64,000 bases of DNA from Bradyrhizobium canariense. GTDB taxonomy: Bacteria; Pseudomonadota; Alphaproteobacteria; Rhizobiales; Xanthobacteraceae. The notes beneath the pieces were generated by a model. It saw only the letters and a list, made by a program, of their open reading frames with translations, was not told the origin of the DNA and ran no database searches. Below are positions 1-8,306 of this stretch, piece after piece. The first letter of the stretch is position 1; each line of letters begins with the position of its first letter. The DNA lies in contig NZ_LT629750.1 in the NCBI RefSeq assembly GCF_900105125.1, forward strand, positions 1,798,001 through 1,862,000, given 5' to 3'. Both the position numbers and the translations under genes were made by a program.

Positions 1-22
1 CAATGCAAAATCCCGGTTTTTC

Positions 23-69
23 TTGATCACTAAATCTATCCGGGATATACATTTTTGTTTCTGTATATC
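23..69 (+). promoter_or_regulatory. vapBC promoter with overlapping inverted-repeat operator
   Basis: A -35-like TTGATC (23-28) and a -10-like TATACA (46-51) are 17 bp apart. A perfect 8-bp inverted repeat, GATATACA (44-51) and TGTATATC (62-69), covers the -10 and lies 22 bp before the antitoxin start. Type II antitoxins usually repress their own operon through such palindromes, so this is a likely VapB/VapBC binding site. The elements are seen directly; their use is inferred. Confidence 0.6.
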
Positions 70-91
70 TATCGTTTTCTTGGAGAGCAAC

Positions 92-322
92 ATGCAGGTC
101 GCCAAATGGGGCAATAGTCTCGCCATCCGCCTTCCCGCCGCTGTGGTCGCCGCGCTGGGCCTCAAGGAGGGCGATGAGATCGAAATCCATGTCGCCGACG
201 AACGGGAACTCGCTGTCGCGCGAAAACCTGGCCGTTCGGAATTACTGAATCGGCTTCGTGCCTTCCGGGGACGTCTTCCTTCCGATTTCAAGTTCGACCG
301 GGACGATGCGAATGCCCGGTAG
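92..322 (+). CDS. vapB: VapB/MazE-type antitoxin (AbrB-fold)
   Basis: Predicted 76-residue antitoxin with a SpoVT/AbrB DNA-binding domain. The N-terminal stretch MQVAKWGNSLAIRLP followed by a GLKEGDEIEI segment is typical of the swapped-hairpin fold. The C-terminal half (about residues 45-76) is charged and would be the toxin-binding tail. The ATG at 92 is chosen over an upstream in-frame ATG at 23 because the AbrB domain begins there and GGAG sits 6-10 bases before it; the longer version would run through the promoter. The end overlaps the toxin start, so the two genes are translationally coupled. The complex probably represses the operon through the palindrome at 44-69. Confidence 0.85.
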   Translation: MQVAKWGNSLAIRLPAAVVAALGLKEGDEIEIHVADERELAVARKPGRSELLNRLRAFRGRLPSDFKFDRDDANAR

Positions 323-719
323 TTTCTTCGATACCAATATTCTCATCTACATCGCATCCAGCGACCCGATAAAGGCCGACCACGCGGAGGCGATTATTGG
401 TAACGGCGGTGCGATCAGCGTGCAGGTTCTCAACGAGTTGGCCAATGTCGCTCGCCGAAAAATGCGGATGTCGTGGCAGGACACTCATGCTTTTCTGTCG
501 CTGTTACGTGGCCTGTTAGTTGTCCATCCCGTCGCCGTCGAAACACACGACACGGGATTGGCGCTGGCCGAGCGCTACAATCTCTCGATCTACGATGCGA
601 TGATCGCCGCCTCGGCGCTTCATGCCGACTGCGACACGCTCTGGTCGGAGGATATGCAGCACGGGATGGTACTCGACGGCCGCCTACGCATCGTCAGTCC
701 GTTTAGCACGACGCGTTGA
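312..719 (+). CDS. vapC: PIN-domain toxin, VapC-type ribonuclease
   Basis: Predicted 135-residue PIN-domain endoribonuclease, the toxin half of the pair. Acidic metal-binding residues are visible: Asp in FFDTNILIY near the N-terminus, Glu in LNELANV, Asp in SIYDAMIAASAL and Asp in the C-terminal WSEDMQHG. These match the PIN active-site quartet, so the enzyme looks intact. The start at 312 (MPGSFFDTN) overlaps the antitoxin stop by 11 bases; an ATG at 306 is the alternative. Families of this type cut RNA, often tRNA or rRNA, and are neutralised by the cognate antitoxin. The RNA target cannot be read from sequence. Confidence 0.85.
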   Translation: MPGSFFDTNILIYIASSDPIKADHAEAIIGNGGAISVQVLNELANVARRKMRMSWQDTHAFLSLLRGLLVVHPVAVETHDTGLALAERYNLSIYDAMIAASALHADCDTLWSEDMQHGMVLDGRLRIVSPFSTTR

Positions 720-776
720 TGCCATCGGTCGGTGTCACCGCACGCGATCGAATGCGGAACAGGCAGCAACGGCCGC

Positions 777-1493
777 TCACGGTCGCTTCGGAATCTCCAA
801 CCCGCGCTGTACCGCAGGCCGTGCAAGTCCGCGCTCCAGCCAGGCCGGGACGTGCTTCAAACTGTCGAACGCGACAAGTTCACGTGCGCCGTAGAAGCCA
901 ATGAGGTTGCGCACCCAGCCGAGCAGAGAGATATCGGCAATCGTGTATTCGTCATCCATCATCCAGTGCCGTCCATCAAGATGACCTTCAAGCACGCCGA
1001 GCAGGCGCTTCGATTCCGCGACATAGCGCTCGAGCGGACGTTTGTCCGCAATCTCCCGGCCGGCAAATTTGTGGAAGTAACCGACCTGGCCGAACATCGG
1101 CCCGACCCCGCCCATCTGAAAATGCACCCACTGAATGGTCTGGTATCGGCGCGCAGCGTCGGTCGGTAGAAGGTTTCCGGTTTTCTCGGCGAGATATTGC
1201 AGGATCGCACCGGACTCGAACAGGCCGAGCGGTGCGCCGCTTGGTCCGTTCGGATCGATGATGGCCGGGATCTTGCCGTTCGGATTGAGTGACAAAAATT
1301 CCGGCGTCTTCTGATCATCCTTGTTGAAGTCGACGAGATGCACCTCATACGACAGCCCGATCTCTTCCAGCATGATCGAAACCTTGACGCCGTTCGGCGT
1401 CGGCAACGAATACAATTGCAGCCGATCAGGATGTTTTGCCGGCCAACGCCCGGTGATCGGAAAACTGGACAGATCTGACGGAACAGGTGTCAT
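777..1493 (-). CDS. yfcG: Glutathione S-transferase, YfcG-like (Nu class)
   Basis: Protein of 238 residues with an N-terminal thioredoxin-like glutathione-binding domain (about 25-105) and a helical C-terminal domain. The motif TPNGVKVSIMLEE, then NPNGKIPAI and LFESGAILQYLAEKTG, match the Nu-class group of E. coli YfcG/YghU, which reduces disulfides with two bound glutathiones. The C-terminal YTIADISLLGW is the usual GST N-capping region. It is divergent from a LysR regulator starting at 1759, with a 265-bp shared intergenic region, so control by that regulator is likely but not shown. Confidence 0.88.
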   Translation of the reverse strand: MTPVPSDLSSFPITGRWPAKHPDRLQLYSLPTPNGVKVSIMLEEIGLSYEVHLVDFNKDDQKTPEFLSLNPNGKIPAIIDPNGPSGAPLGLFESGAILQYLAEKTGNLLPTDAARRYQTIQWVHFQMGGVGPMFGQVGYFHKFAGREIADKRPLERYVAESKRLLGVLEGHLDGRHWMMDDEYTIADISLLGWVRNLIGFYGARELVAFDSLKHVPAWLERGLARPAVQRGLEIPKRP

Positions 1494-1758
1494 TATCGGT
1501 TCACCTCGATAGCAACTTTACATGGGCTTTGAGCGGAAGATGGCACGATTTGATTTCAAAGGAAGTTTGTCAATCCAATGATCTGTCACCTTTAGCTATT
1601 GTCGAGCTCAATCGGTCGACTTGGGTGATCTGTCAATGCTGCGTCTGGCGGTGATGGTGTAATGACGGGAAGACCAACAGAAGCTGGCGCTCACCATGCT
1701 GTGCACCTACATTCAGCCAATATATGGTCTTCGGATAGCGAACCGGTTGGAGGTTGCT

Positions 1759-2694
1759 GTGAACGACAAAGACCTGAAGATATTCGAGGCCGTCGCCCGC
1801 GCTGGCGCCATTGGACGCGCGGCAACTGAACTGAATACCGTCCAGTCGAATGTGACGGCGCATTTGCGCGAACTTGAGCAGGAACTGGGGTTTCCTCTCT
1901 TTGAGCGTCATAGCCGGGGCGTGACCTTGACCGCGGCTGGCCACCGCCTGCGCCCTTTTGCGATCAAGATCGTCGATCTTCTGCGCCAGGCGAAGCAGGC
2001 CGTCCAGGATAACGGGACGCCAAGAGGTCCGCTGGCGATCGGCAGCATGGAGACGACGGCCGGACTTCGGCTGCCGGCTGTCCTGGCGGCCTATACCAGC
2101 GCTTTTCCAGATGTTGACCTCTCGCTTGTCACCGGAACAACCCCGTCGCTTACGCAGGCCGTCCTGAACAGGGAACTCGACGGCGCTCTGGTCGCGGGTC
2201 CGGTAGACCATCCCGAGTTGCTGGCGGAGACGATTTTCCGCGAGCAGATGGTGATCATCGCCTCCCCAAGAACTCGCAGTTTTGCTGAGCTGACGGAAAA
2301 GACCGATTTGAGGATCGTCGTCTTGCGCTCTGACTGCGCCTATCGCCGCCAGTTGGAGAGCATCCTGACGGAAGCCGGCGTCGTCCAGTTCAGGGTGATG
2401 GAGATGGGCACCATTGAAGGCATCATCGGCTGCGTAGCGGCCGGTATGGGCATCTCGCTGCTGCCCAAAGGCGTCGTGATGCGTGCGGTGCGTGACTGTG
2501 AGGTCACGACGTTCAGCCCGCCGCAGCGCGCCGAGATGGTCGACACGGTCTTCATTCGACGCGCAGATGCTTATTTCTCCGCCGCGATGTCGGCCTTTTT
2601 GCAGACGGCACGGCCATCACCTGCAGCGACCGCGGAAGCATCGAGATCGCGGCTGCGCAATACGTCATCGCTGCCGGAGATGACTCCCATCTGA
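1759..2694 (+). CDS. LysR-family transcriptional regulator
   Basis: LysR-type regulator of 311 residues: winged-helix DNA-binding domain at about residues 5-64 (FEAVARAGAIGRAATELNTV, then TAHLRELEQELG), followed by a periplasmic-binding-protein-like effector domain. I chose the GTG at 1759 because a TTGGAGG ribosome-binding site lies just before it and the HTH begins at once; an ATG at 1696 would add 21 unconserved residues. It is divergent from the GST gene and upstream of the SDR-MFS-flavoprotein group, so it may control either. The effector is unknown. Confidence 0.85.
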   Translation: MNDKDLKIFEAVARAGAIGRAATELNTVQSNVTAHLRELEQELGFPLFERHSRGVTLTAAGHRLRPFAIKIVDLLRQAKQAVQDNGTPRGPLAIGSMETTAGLRLPAVLAAYTSAFPDVDLSLVTGTTPSLTQAVLNRELDGALVAGPVDHPELLAETIFREQMVIIASPRTRSFAELTEKTDLRIVVLRSDCAYRRQLESILTEAGVVQFRVMEMGTIEGIIGCVAAGMGISLLPKGVVMRAVRDCEVTTFSPPQRAEMVDTVFIRRADAYFSAAMSAFLQTARPSPAATAEASRSRLRNTSSLPEMTPI

Positions 2695-2739
2695 ACTACT
2701 TGCTACCGCTGACGATGCAGGGGCCATACCTACGGCCTC

Positions 2740-2880
2740 ATGGACACGAACATCGGCAGCGATCGGTTCAAACCATTTTCCCTGACGGCGCAGGCCACAT
2801 GGCGGCCCGCAACTGGAACGCTGTGCGCTGCGCTGGTCGGGTTAGGATCGGCGTGGGGGATTTTGCGTGCTCGTTTCCGA
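2740..2880 (+). pseudogene. Remnant of the 5' end of a YbfB/YjiJ-type MFS gene
   Basis: This stretch encodes MDTNIGSDR, then ATWRPATGTLCAALVGLGSA, which lines up with the start of the intact MFS transporter about 1.07 kb downstream (NIGRDR, then [20 protein letters not shown]). After about 45 codons the similarity ends and the frame is lost. It reads as a decayed partial duplicate lying on the other side of the SDR gene at 3021. The rest of the 326-bp gap between the LysR gene and the SDR shows nothing recognisable. The alignment was made by eye. Confidence 0.6.
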
Positions 2881-3020
2881 ACGAGCAGTGAGCGACATAT
2901 CCCGAGAAGGCCCGGCGCCGGCAAGTACCCTCACCGTTCGCCCCCCGCGAACTGCAGACCGATAGCAGGAGATGCCGCGAGTCGTTTCGCCAGAAATCGT
3001 CATCTAACAGGAGGCGTATC

Positions 3021-3731
3021 ATGAGCACAGAGCGGAAAGTCGCTGTTATCACAGGTGCATCGCAGGGCATTGGCGCGGGACTCGTGAAGGGGTTCCATGA
3101 TCGGAATTATCGCGTTGTTGCAAACTCGCGATCGATCAAGCCGTCGGACGATCCCGACGTCCTGACTATCGCCGGGGACATTTCGAAGCCGGATACCGCA
3201 AAACAGATCATCGATGAAGGGATGCGCCAGTTTGGCCGCATCGATACGTTGATCAACAACGCCGGAATATTCATCGGCAAGCGATTCTCCGATTACACGG
3301 AGACTGACTTCATCAACATGCTCTCGACCAATCTGGCCGGCTTTTTCCATATTACGCAGGGCGTGATTGCGGAAATGGCGCGGCGGGGCTCCGGACACAT
3401 CGTCAATATTACGACAAGCCTCGTTGATCAGGCGAATTCGAAGAGCCCATCCGCTCTCGCCTCGCTGACAAAGGGTGGCCTGAACTCGGTCACGAAATCT
3501 CTGGCGATAGAATATGCCGGACGAGGCGTTCGCGTGAACGCCGTTGCCCCCGGCATCATCCAGACGCCAATGCATCCGCCGAAGACGTATGAGGCGCTCG
3601 CCAAGTTTCATCCGCTTGGCCGCATGGGCGAGATCGGCGACATCGTCGATGCCGTGCTGTTTCTCGAATCCGCGGGCTTCGTGACAGGCGAAATCCTGCA
3701 TGTCGACGGCGGACAGAACGCCGGCCATTGA
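3021..3731 (+). CDS. SDR-family protein lacking the catalytic tyrosine
   Basis: Rossmann-fold short-chain dehydrogenase/reductase, 236 residues, with cofactor motif TGASQGIG (11-18), NNAG (79-82) and the C-terminal PGIIQTPM segment. The usual Ser-Tyr-Lys triad is incomplete: Ser133 and Lys151 are present but the position of the catalytic Tyr (147) is Ala, in ALASLTKGGL. A divergent SDR subgroup with this substitution exists as far as I recall. AGGAGG precedes the ATG. It lies 70 bp upstream of the MFS gene and probably shares its transcript. Reductase activity should not be assumed. Confidence 0.82.
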   Translation: MSTERKVAVITGASQGIGAGLVKGFHDRNYRVVANSRSIKPSDDPDVLTIAGDISKPDTAKQIIDEGMRQFGRIDTLINNAGIFIGKRFSDYTETDFINMLSTNLAGFFHITQGVIAEMARRGSGHIVNITTSLVDQANSKSPSALASLTKGGLNSVTKSLAIEYAGRGVRVNAVAPGIIQTPMHPPKTYEALAKFHPLGRMGEIGDIVDAVLFLESAGFVTGEILHVDGGQNAGH

Positions 3732-3801
3732 ATCAAGCCGCGTTTCAACTCACCGACGCGTGTCTTGTGCGCGAGGCGGACCACAGAACGGCCTCACAGT
3801 A

Positions 3802-5064
3802 ATGAATATGAACATCGGCCGCGATCGGCGCCTCGCTCACCCCCACGGTCACAAGCAGGCAGGATCGACGTGGCGGTTTGCAATTGCGGGGCTATGCTCA
3901 TCGCTCGTCGGGCTCGGATTGGCGCGGTTCGCTTATACTCCGCTCATTCCCGCGCTGATCGCGGCCAAGTGGTTCAGCCCATCCGATGTCGTCTATCTCG
4001 GCGCAGCGAACCTCGCCGGCTATCTCGCCGGCGCGCTACTGGCCCGGCCGATCGCGGCGCGTATCAATGCGGCCTGGGCGCTGCGTGCGATGATGGTGCT
4101 CGCCACGCTCTCGTGCTTTGCGTGTTCCACCCCGGTGTCGTTCCTCTGGTTCTTCGCCTGGCGTTTCCTGGCCGGTCTCTCCGGCGGCGTGATCATGGTG
4201 CTCGCCGCTTCGACGGTGCTGCCGCACACCTCGCCGGCAAAGCGTGGCATCGTCGGCGGCGTGATCTTCGCTGGGGTCGGCCTCGGCATCGCGGCGTCAG
4301 GGACACTGGTGCCGCTGCTTCTGCGACAGGGGTTGCAGGAGAGCTGGTATGGCTTGGGTGTGTTGTCCGGCCTGCTGACGCTGATTAGCTGGACAAGCTG
4401 GCCGAAGGAAACTGGAGCGGCCGCTTCCGCTTACGCTCCGCATCACCCGCATCACCATCGACAATCCTATGCCGTCCGGGCGTTGCTGCTCGAATACGGC
4501 CTGAATGCCTGCGCACTCGTGCCGCATATGGTCTTCATTGTCGATTTCGTCGCGCGCGGTCTTGGCCAGGGCATATCAGCAGGATCGCAATATTGGGTCT
4601 TCTACGGCCTCGGCGCGATCGTCGGACCGCTGATGACAGGCCATCTCGCCGACAGGGCCGGCTTCGGGCCAGCCTTGCGCGTCTCCTTTCTGGTTCAGGC
4701 GATAGCCGTCTTCCTTCCCGCGATCAGCACGACGCCGGTTTTCCTGATCGTGTCGAGCTTGATCATCGGTGGTTTCACGCCCGGCATTGTGCCGCTTGTC
4801 CTCGGACGCATCCATGAGCTGCTTCCGCATAGCGTCGAGCAGCAGCGCGCCGCCTGGGGACACGCCACGACCAGCTTTGCCCTGTTCCAGGCCGCGGCGG
4901 CCTATGGCTTTTCCTGGCTCTTTGAGCGTAGCGGCGGCCATGACTATCTGCTCTTATTTCGTCTGGGCGGTGCCGCCGTGACTCTGGGGCTCGCCATCGA
5001 TCTCGTCATGGCTCTGACAGTTAATCGGAAACATCGCGATGACACAGGCTTACGAAATCATTGA
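3802..5064 (+). CDS. MFS transporter, YbfB/YjiJ family
   Basis: Integral membrane protein of about 420 residues with the twelve hydrophobic segments of a major facilitator. The N-terminal [20 protein letters not shown] is characteristic of the YbfB/YjiJ group, whose substrates are mostly unknown. A histidine-rich loop ([10 protein letters not shown]) joins the two six-helix halves. ATG 3802 is preferred to the in-frame ATG at 3700, which lies inside the SDR gene; an ATG two codons later (3808) is also possible. The 3' end overlaps the next gene by 26 bases, implying translational coupling to the flavoprotein. Confidence 0.82.
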   Translation: MNMNIGRDRRLAHPHGHKQAGSTWRFAIAGLCSSLVGLGLARFAYTPLIPALIAAKWFSPSDVVYLGAANLAGYLAGALLARPIAARINAAWALRAMMVLATLSCFACSTPVSFLWFFAWRFLAGLSGGVIMVLAASTVLPHTSPAKRGIVGGVIFAGVGLGIAASGTLVPLLLRQGLQESWYGLGVLSGLLTLISWTSWPKETGAAASAYAPHHPHHHRQSYAVRALLLEYGLNACALVPHMVFIVDFVARGLGQGISAGSQYWVFYGLGAIVGPLMTGHLADRAGFGPALRVSFLVQAIAVFLPAISTTPVFLIVSSLIIGGFTPGIVPLVLGRIHELLPHSVEQQRAAWGHATTSFALFQAAAAYGFSWLFERSGGHDYLLLFRLGGAAVTLGLAIDLVMALTVNRKHRDDTGLRNH

Positions 5065-6835
5065 GCACCGCCATGACGTGGTGATCGTCGGTGCCGGCGG
5101 CGCCGGGCTGCGTGCGGCCTTGGGAATGGCGTCGTCGGGATTGAGCACAGCGTGCATCACGAAGGTGTTCCCGACGCGCAGTCATACTGTGGCAGCGCAA
5201 GGCGGCATGGCGGCTTCGCTCGGCAACATGGGCGACGGCGACGATTGGCGTTTCCATATGTACGATACGGTCAAGGGTTCTGACTGGCTCGGTGACCAGG
5301 ACGCCATCGAGTACATGTGCCGCGAGGCGGTGCCGGCGGTGCTGGAGCTGGAACATTACGGCGTTCCGTTCTCGCGCACCGACGACGGCCGGATCTATCA
5401 GCGTCCCTTTGGCGGTCAGACCATCGCGTACGGAAAGACGATGGCGCAACGCACTTGCGCAGCGGCCGACCGAACCGGCCACGCCATCCTGCATACGCTC
5501 TACCAGCAGTGCCTGAAGCACAACACCGAGTTCTTTGTCGAATACATCGCGCTCGACCTGCTGATGGACGATGACGGCACCTGCCGCGGCCTGCTTGCCT
5601 GGAACATGGAGGACGGGACGCTGCACTGCTTCCGTGCCCATCGCACGGTCCTGGCCACCGGCGGTTACGGGCGCGTCTACTTCTCCTGCACCGCCGCCCA
5701 CACCTGCACCGGCGATGGCAACGCCATGGCGCTGCGCGCCGGGCTGCCGCTCGAGGACATGGAGTTCACCCAGTTTCATCCCACCGGGATCTACGGCTCC
5801 GGCTGCCTGATCACCGAAGGCGCGCGCGGCGAAGGCGGCTATCTCACCAACTCCACGGGCGAGCGGTTCATGGAACGCTATGCTCCGAGCGCCAAAGACC
5901 TGGCTGGGCGGGACGTCGTCTGCCGTTCGATGACGATCGAAATCAACGAGGGCCGCGGCTGCGGCCCGCTGAAGGATCACATCCTGCTTCACCTCGAGCA
6001 CCTCGGCGCGGAGCTACTGCATGAACGCCTGCCCGGGATCAGCGAGACGGCGAGGATTTTCGCAGGCGTCGACGTGACGCGCGAGCCGATCCCGGTATTG
6101 CCGACTGTCCATTACAACATGGGCGGCGTGCCGACCAATCTGCATGGCGAGGTCGTGACAAAACGCGACGGCGATCCCGAAACCGCTGTTCCCGGACTGA
6201 TCGCGATCGGCGAAGCCGCTTGCGTCTCGGTTCATGGGGCCAACCGGCTCGGGTCCAACTCGCTGCTCGATATCATCGTGTTTGGCCGCGCAGCCGCGCG
6301 CCGGGTAACAGAGACGGTTCGGCCGGGCGAGGGACACTCATCGATTGCAAAAGACGCAACCGACCGCGCCATCGCCCGGCTCGATCGCATTAGATGGTCC
6401 AAGGGCGGCACCGGCGCCGGCACTATCCGGCTGGCGATGCAGCGGACCATGCAGCGTCACTGCGCCGTGTTCCGTGACGGACCGCTGCTCGCGGAAGGTT
6501 CGAAGAAGCTCAGTGAAGTCATTGCAATGATGCGCACCGACCTTGCCGTCACCGACCATTCCATGATCTTCAACTCCGATCTCGCCGAAACGCTCGAACT
6601 CGACAACATGCTCACTCAGGCGAGCGTGAGCCTTTATTCAGCGATCGGGCGGACGGAAAGCCGCGGTGCGCATGCGCGGGAAGACTTTCCGAAGCGAGAC
6701 GATGAAAACTGGCTCAAGCACACCCTCGCCTGGCTCGCCGATGACGATCGTGTTCGGCTCGACTACCGGCCGGTCCATTTGCAGCCGTTCTCGAACGAAG
6801 TGGCCTCGATACCGCCGAAAGAGCGCGTGTACTAA
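5039..6835 (+). CDS. sdhA: SdhA/FrdA-type flavoprotein, orphan paralogue
   Basis: Full-length 598-residue homologue of the succinate dehydrogenase/fumarate reductase flavoprotein. Visible features: FAD dinucleotide motif GAGGAG (18-23); [10 protein letters not shown] with His49 in the place of the covalent-FAD histidine; HPTG (247-250); the substrate Arg region RGEGG (263-267); [13 protein letters not shown]; and the C-terminal [13 protein letters not shown] ending of SdhA. No iron-sulfur (sdhB) or membrane (sdhCD) genes are adjacent; the partner is an MFS transporter overlapping by 26 bases. It could replace SdhA in complex II or act as a separate fumarate/succinate-type oxidoreductase linked to the transported compound. 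Catalytic residues look intact. Confidence 0.85.
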   Translation: MTQAYEIIEHRHDVVIVGAGGAGLRAALGMASSGLSTACITKVFPTRSHTVAAQGGMAASLGNMGDGDDWRFHMYDTVKGSDWLGDQDAIEYMCREAVPAVLELEHYGVPFSRTDDGRIYQRPFGGQTIAYGKTMAQRTCAAADRTGHAILHTLYQQCLKHNTEFFVEYIALDLLMDDDGTCRGLLAWNMEDGTLHCFRAHRTVLATGGYGRVYFSCTAAHTCTGDGNAMALRAGLPLEDMEFTQFHPTGIYGSGCLITEGARGEGGYLTNSTGERFMERYAPSAKDLAGRDVVCRSMTIEINEGRGCGPLKDHILLHLEHLGAELLHERLPGISETARIFAGVDVTREPIPVLPTVHYNMGGVPTNLHGEVVTKRDGDPETAVPGLIAIGEAACVSVHGANRLGSNSLLDIIVFGRAAARRVTETVRPGEGHSSIAKDATDRAIARLDRIRWSKGGTGAGTIRLAMQRTMQRHCAVFRDGPLLAEGSKKLSEVIAMMRTDLAVTDHSMIFNSDLAETLELDNMLTQASVSLYSAIGRTESRGAHAREDFPKRDDENWLKHTLAWLADDDRVRLDYRPVHLQPFSNEVASIPPKERVY

Positions 6836-6857
6836 GTTGCGCAATCGACAAGCGGCG

Positions 6858-6873
6858 GCGCCGAATTCGGCGC
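6858..6873 (+). terminator. Possible terminator after the SdhA-like gene
   Basis: A perfect 16-base palindrome (6-bp GC stem, AATT loop) begins 22 bases after the stop codon. A run of five T occurs 14 bases further on, which is too far for a textbook intrinsic terminator, so the call is tentative. Confidence 0.3.
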
Positions 6874-6929
6874 AATCCCTGATTCAATTTTTAAGGGGCA
6901 GAGGATATACGTCCGCGTTCCCGCGGCGC

Positions 6930-7500
6930 GATGCGCCCGAGGCCTGCATGAACATCGTCCTCCTGATGACAGAGGGCGCAGGGAAAGCCGGGTGTCCGAT
7001 GCACCCGCAGCCTCGTGCGCAAAACAAAAAGCACACGAGTTAGTCACCACAGGCTCACCGGATCAATCCGGCTTTCCCTGCACAATGGTTTTAACGGCTT
7101 CCTTCGTGCTCTCCCCGGCGACCGGGCTCTTTTGCCGCCGTCGCTTGCGGATGAGTGGCGCATCTCAAACCCGGTTGGGCGAATGCGCCTTCCGCAAAAC
7201 TTGACGCCAGCGTCGGGGCGTCAGGACCACACGACTTCGCCGTCCGCAACAAGCGCCGTTCGTCCTGCGCGCGCAGATCGCTCACGAACCATGAGTCCGC
7301 CCTGCGATCACCTCTCACGCGCCGACACTGTCGCGGCCACCGCATCCCGCCCCGCGTCCGTGACGATCGCGATACGCCCCTCTGAGGGGTGGGACGGCGG
7401 GCTTGTAGAGATGTTTTTATCCGATACGAAAGCGAAATATTTTGCGAGGCTGGGCTGGACAGCCGACTCACCCGACGGGCAGTTTTCGGGCATCGGTAAA
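6930..7500. repeat. Long dispersed repeat of the Bradyrhizobium group
   Basis: This fills the 690-bp gap between the SdhA-like gene and the Lin0512 gene and has no convincing gene. In several frames it encodes phrases such as EGAGKAGCPMHPQP, PCTMVLTASFVLSPATGLF and ASVGASGPHDFAVR, which I recall from many spurious ORFs in Bradyrhizobium, Afipia and Rhodopseudomonas annotations. That recurrence indicates a high-copy interspersed repeat rather than coding DNA. The ends are approximate. No terminal inverted repeats or transposase are visible here. Confidence 0.55.
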
Positions 7501-7528
7501 ATCGATAGAAACGAAGGGACCGGGATGT

Positions 7529-7879
7529 CTAGCCGGACGCGCCGTCGTCGAGGCTTACAATCACGGCGGCGTTGGCGATGATGATGGCGTCGCCGCCACT
7601 CTCGGCAGGAATCTCCAGCCCGCCTTTGACCGCGGTGACCGTCACCGTTCCGTAAGGCAGTTCCGTCGCGACCGCAGCGGTGTCAACCGAGCTCGGGTCC
7701 GGCACGCCAATGGTGACATCGACGAACATGTCTTTTGCCGTCTTGCCCACCATCCGGAAGAAACCGACGCTGGAGTGCCGAATCGCATCCGAGACCGCGC
7801 GCCTGGCAGCCTTGGTGGCATCTTTCCCATGAACATCGACGCCCATGCCCATTTCGGTGAGACAGCGCACACGTGCCAT
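7529..7879 (-). CDS. Lin0512-family protein
   Basis: Small protein of 116 residues matching the Lin0512 family (TIGR02058-like) of unknown function. Typical segments are MARVRCLTEMGMGVDVHGKD at the start, the central FVDVTIGVPDP, and GDAIIIANAAVIVSLDDG at the end. The start at 7879 is chosen because the family begins with this Met and an AGGAA ribosome-binding site lies six bases upstream; a longer frame opens at 7915. It stands alone between a long repeat and the first guaA remnant and may belong to the original chromosome next to the accretion region. Confidence 0.8.
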   Translation of the reverse strand: MARVRCLTEMGMGVDVHGKDATKAARRAVSDAIRHSSVGFFRMVGKTAKDMFVDVTIGVPDPSSVDTAAVATELPYGTVTVTAVKGGLEIPAESGGDAIIIANAAVIVSLDDGASG

Positions 7880-7956
7880 GAGAGTTCCTGTTGTCGTTTG
7901 AAAGAGAGATATCAATCCCTGAAAGCCATTGTGATGCGATCAAGATCGAACCACCC

Positions 7957-7997
7957 TCATTCAATCGTCCCCGGCGCTTTCGACGTCAAGTCATTGA
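7957..7997 (-). repeat. guaA 3'-end remnant E
   Basis: Read on the minus strand in the guaA frame it gives NDLTSKAPGTIE followed by a stop, against [14 protein letters not shown] in the intact protein; the Trp codon TGG has become TGA. About 40 bp are recognisable. It is the copy furthest from guaA and would be the oldest junction if the segments stacked from guaA outwards. Confidence 0.7.
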
Positions 7998-8306
7998 AGC
8001 GCTTTCCGGCGCCGTTTTTCTCCTCCTTCGTCTCGAAGCCCTGCCGGAGATCAGTGTCAGCCAGGGCGCCAAATGGAAGGCGCTCATCAGCAGGTACATC
8101 GGGACCATCCCGCTCAGCGGTGACGCATCATCCACCGCCACGCAGAGCATGTCGCGCGACCCGTCACCAAAAACACCCGTCAGCAGCGCCATGATGGCGA
8201 AGCTTGGTGCCGCCGCAAGACCTAACCATTTAGCTATGCCGAGCGCGGCCGCCTCTTCATTACGGCTCGCACCGCCGGGCGAGTTGGCGTGACAGGCGTC
8301 GGTCAT
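7986..8306 (-). CDS. Small membrane protein downstream of DUF899
   Basis: Protein of 106 residues with two hydrophobic stretches, WLGLAAAPSFAIMALLTGVFG (about 28-48) and PLSGMVPMYLLMSAFHLAPW (about 64-83), then a very basic tail (SRRRRRK). The start at 8306 overlaps the stop of the DUF899 gene as ATGA, so the two are translationally coupled and probably work together. The last codons lie inside guaA remnant E, so the natural C-terminus may have been cut off and replaced when the segment joined. No family recognised. Confidence 0.65.
   Translation of the reverse strand: MTDACHANSPGGASRNEEAAALGIAKWLGLAAAPSFAIMALLTGVFGDGSRDMLCVAVDDASPLSGMVPMYLLMSAFHLAPWLTLISGRASRRRRRKTAPESASMT

Noticed and set aside
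5021..6001. 326-codon open frame on the minus strand opposite the SdhA-like gene
   Set aside because: No recognisable domain; the plus-strand product has complete SdhA motifs. It is a high-GC antisense frame.
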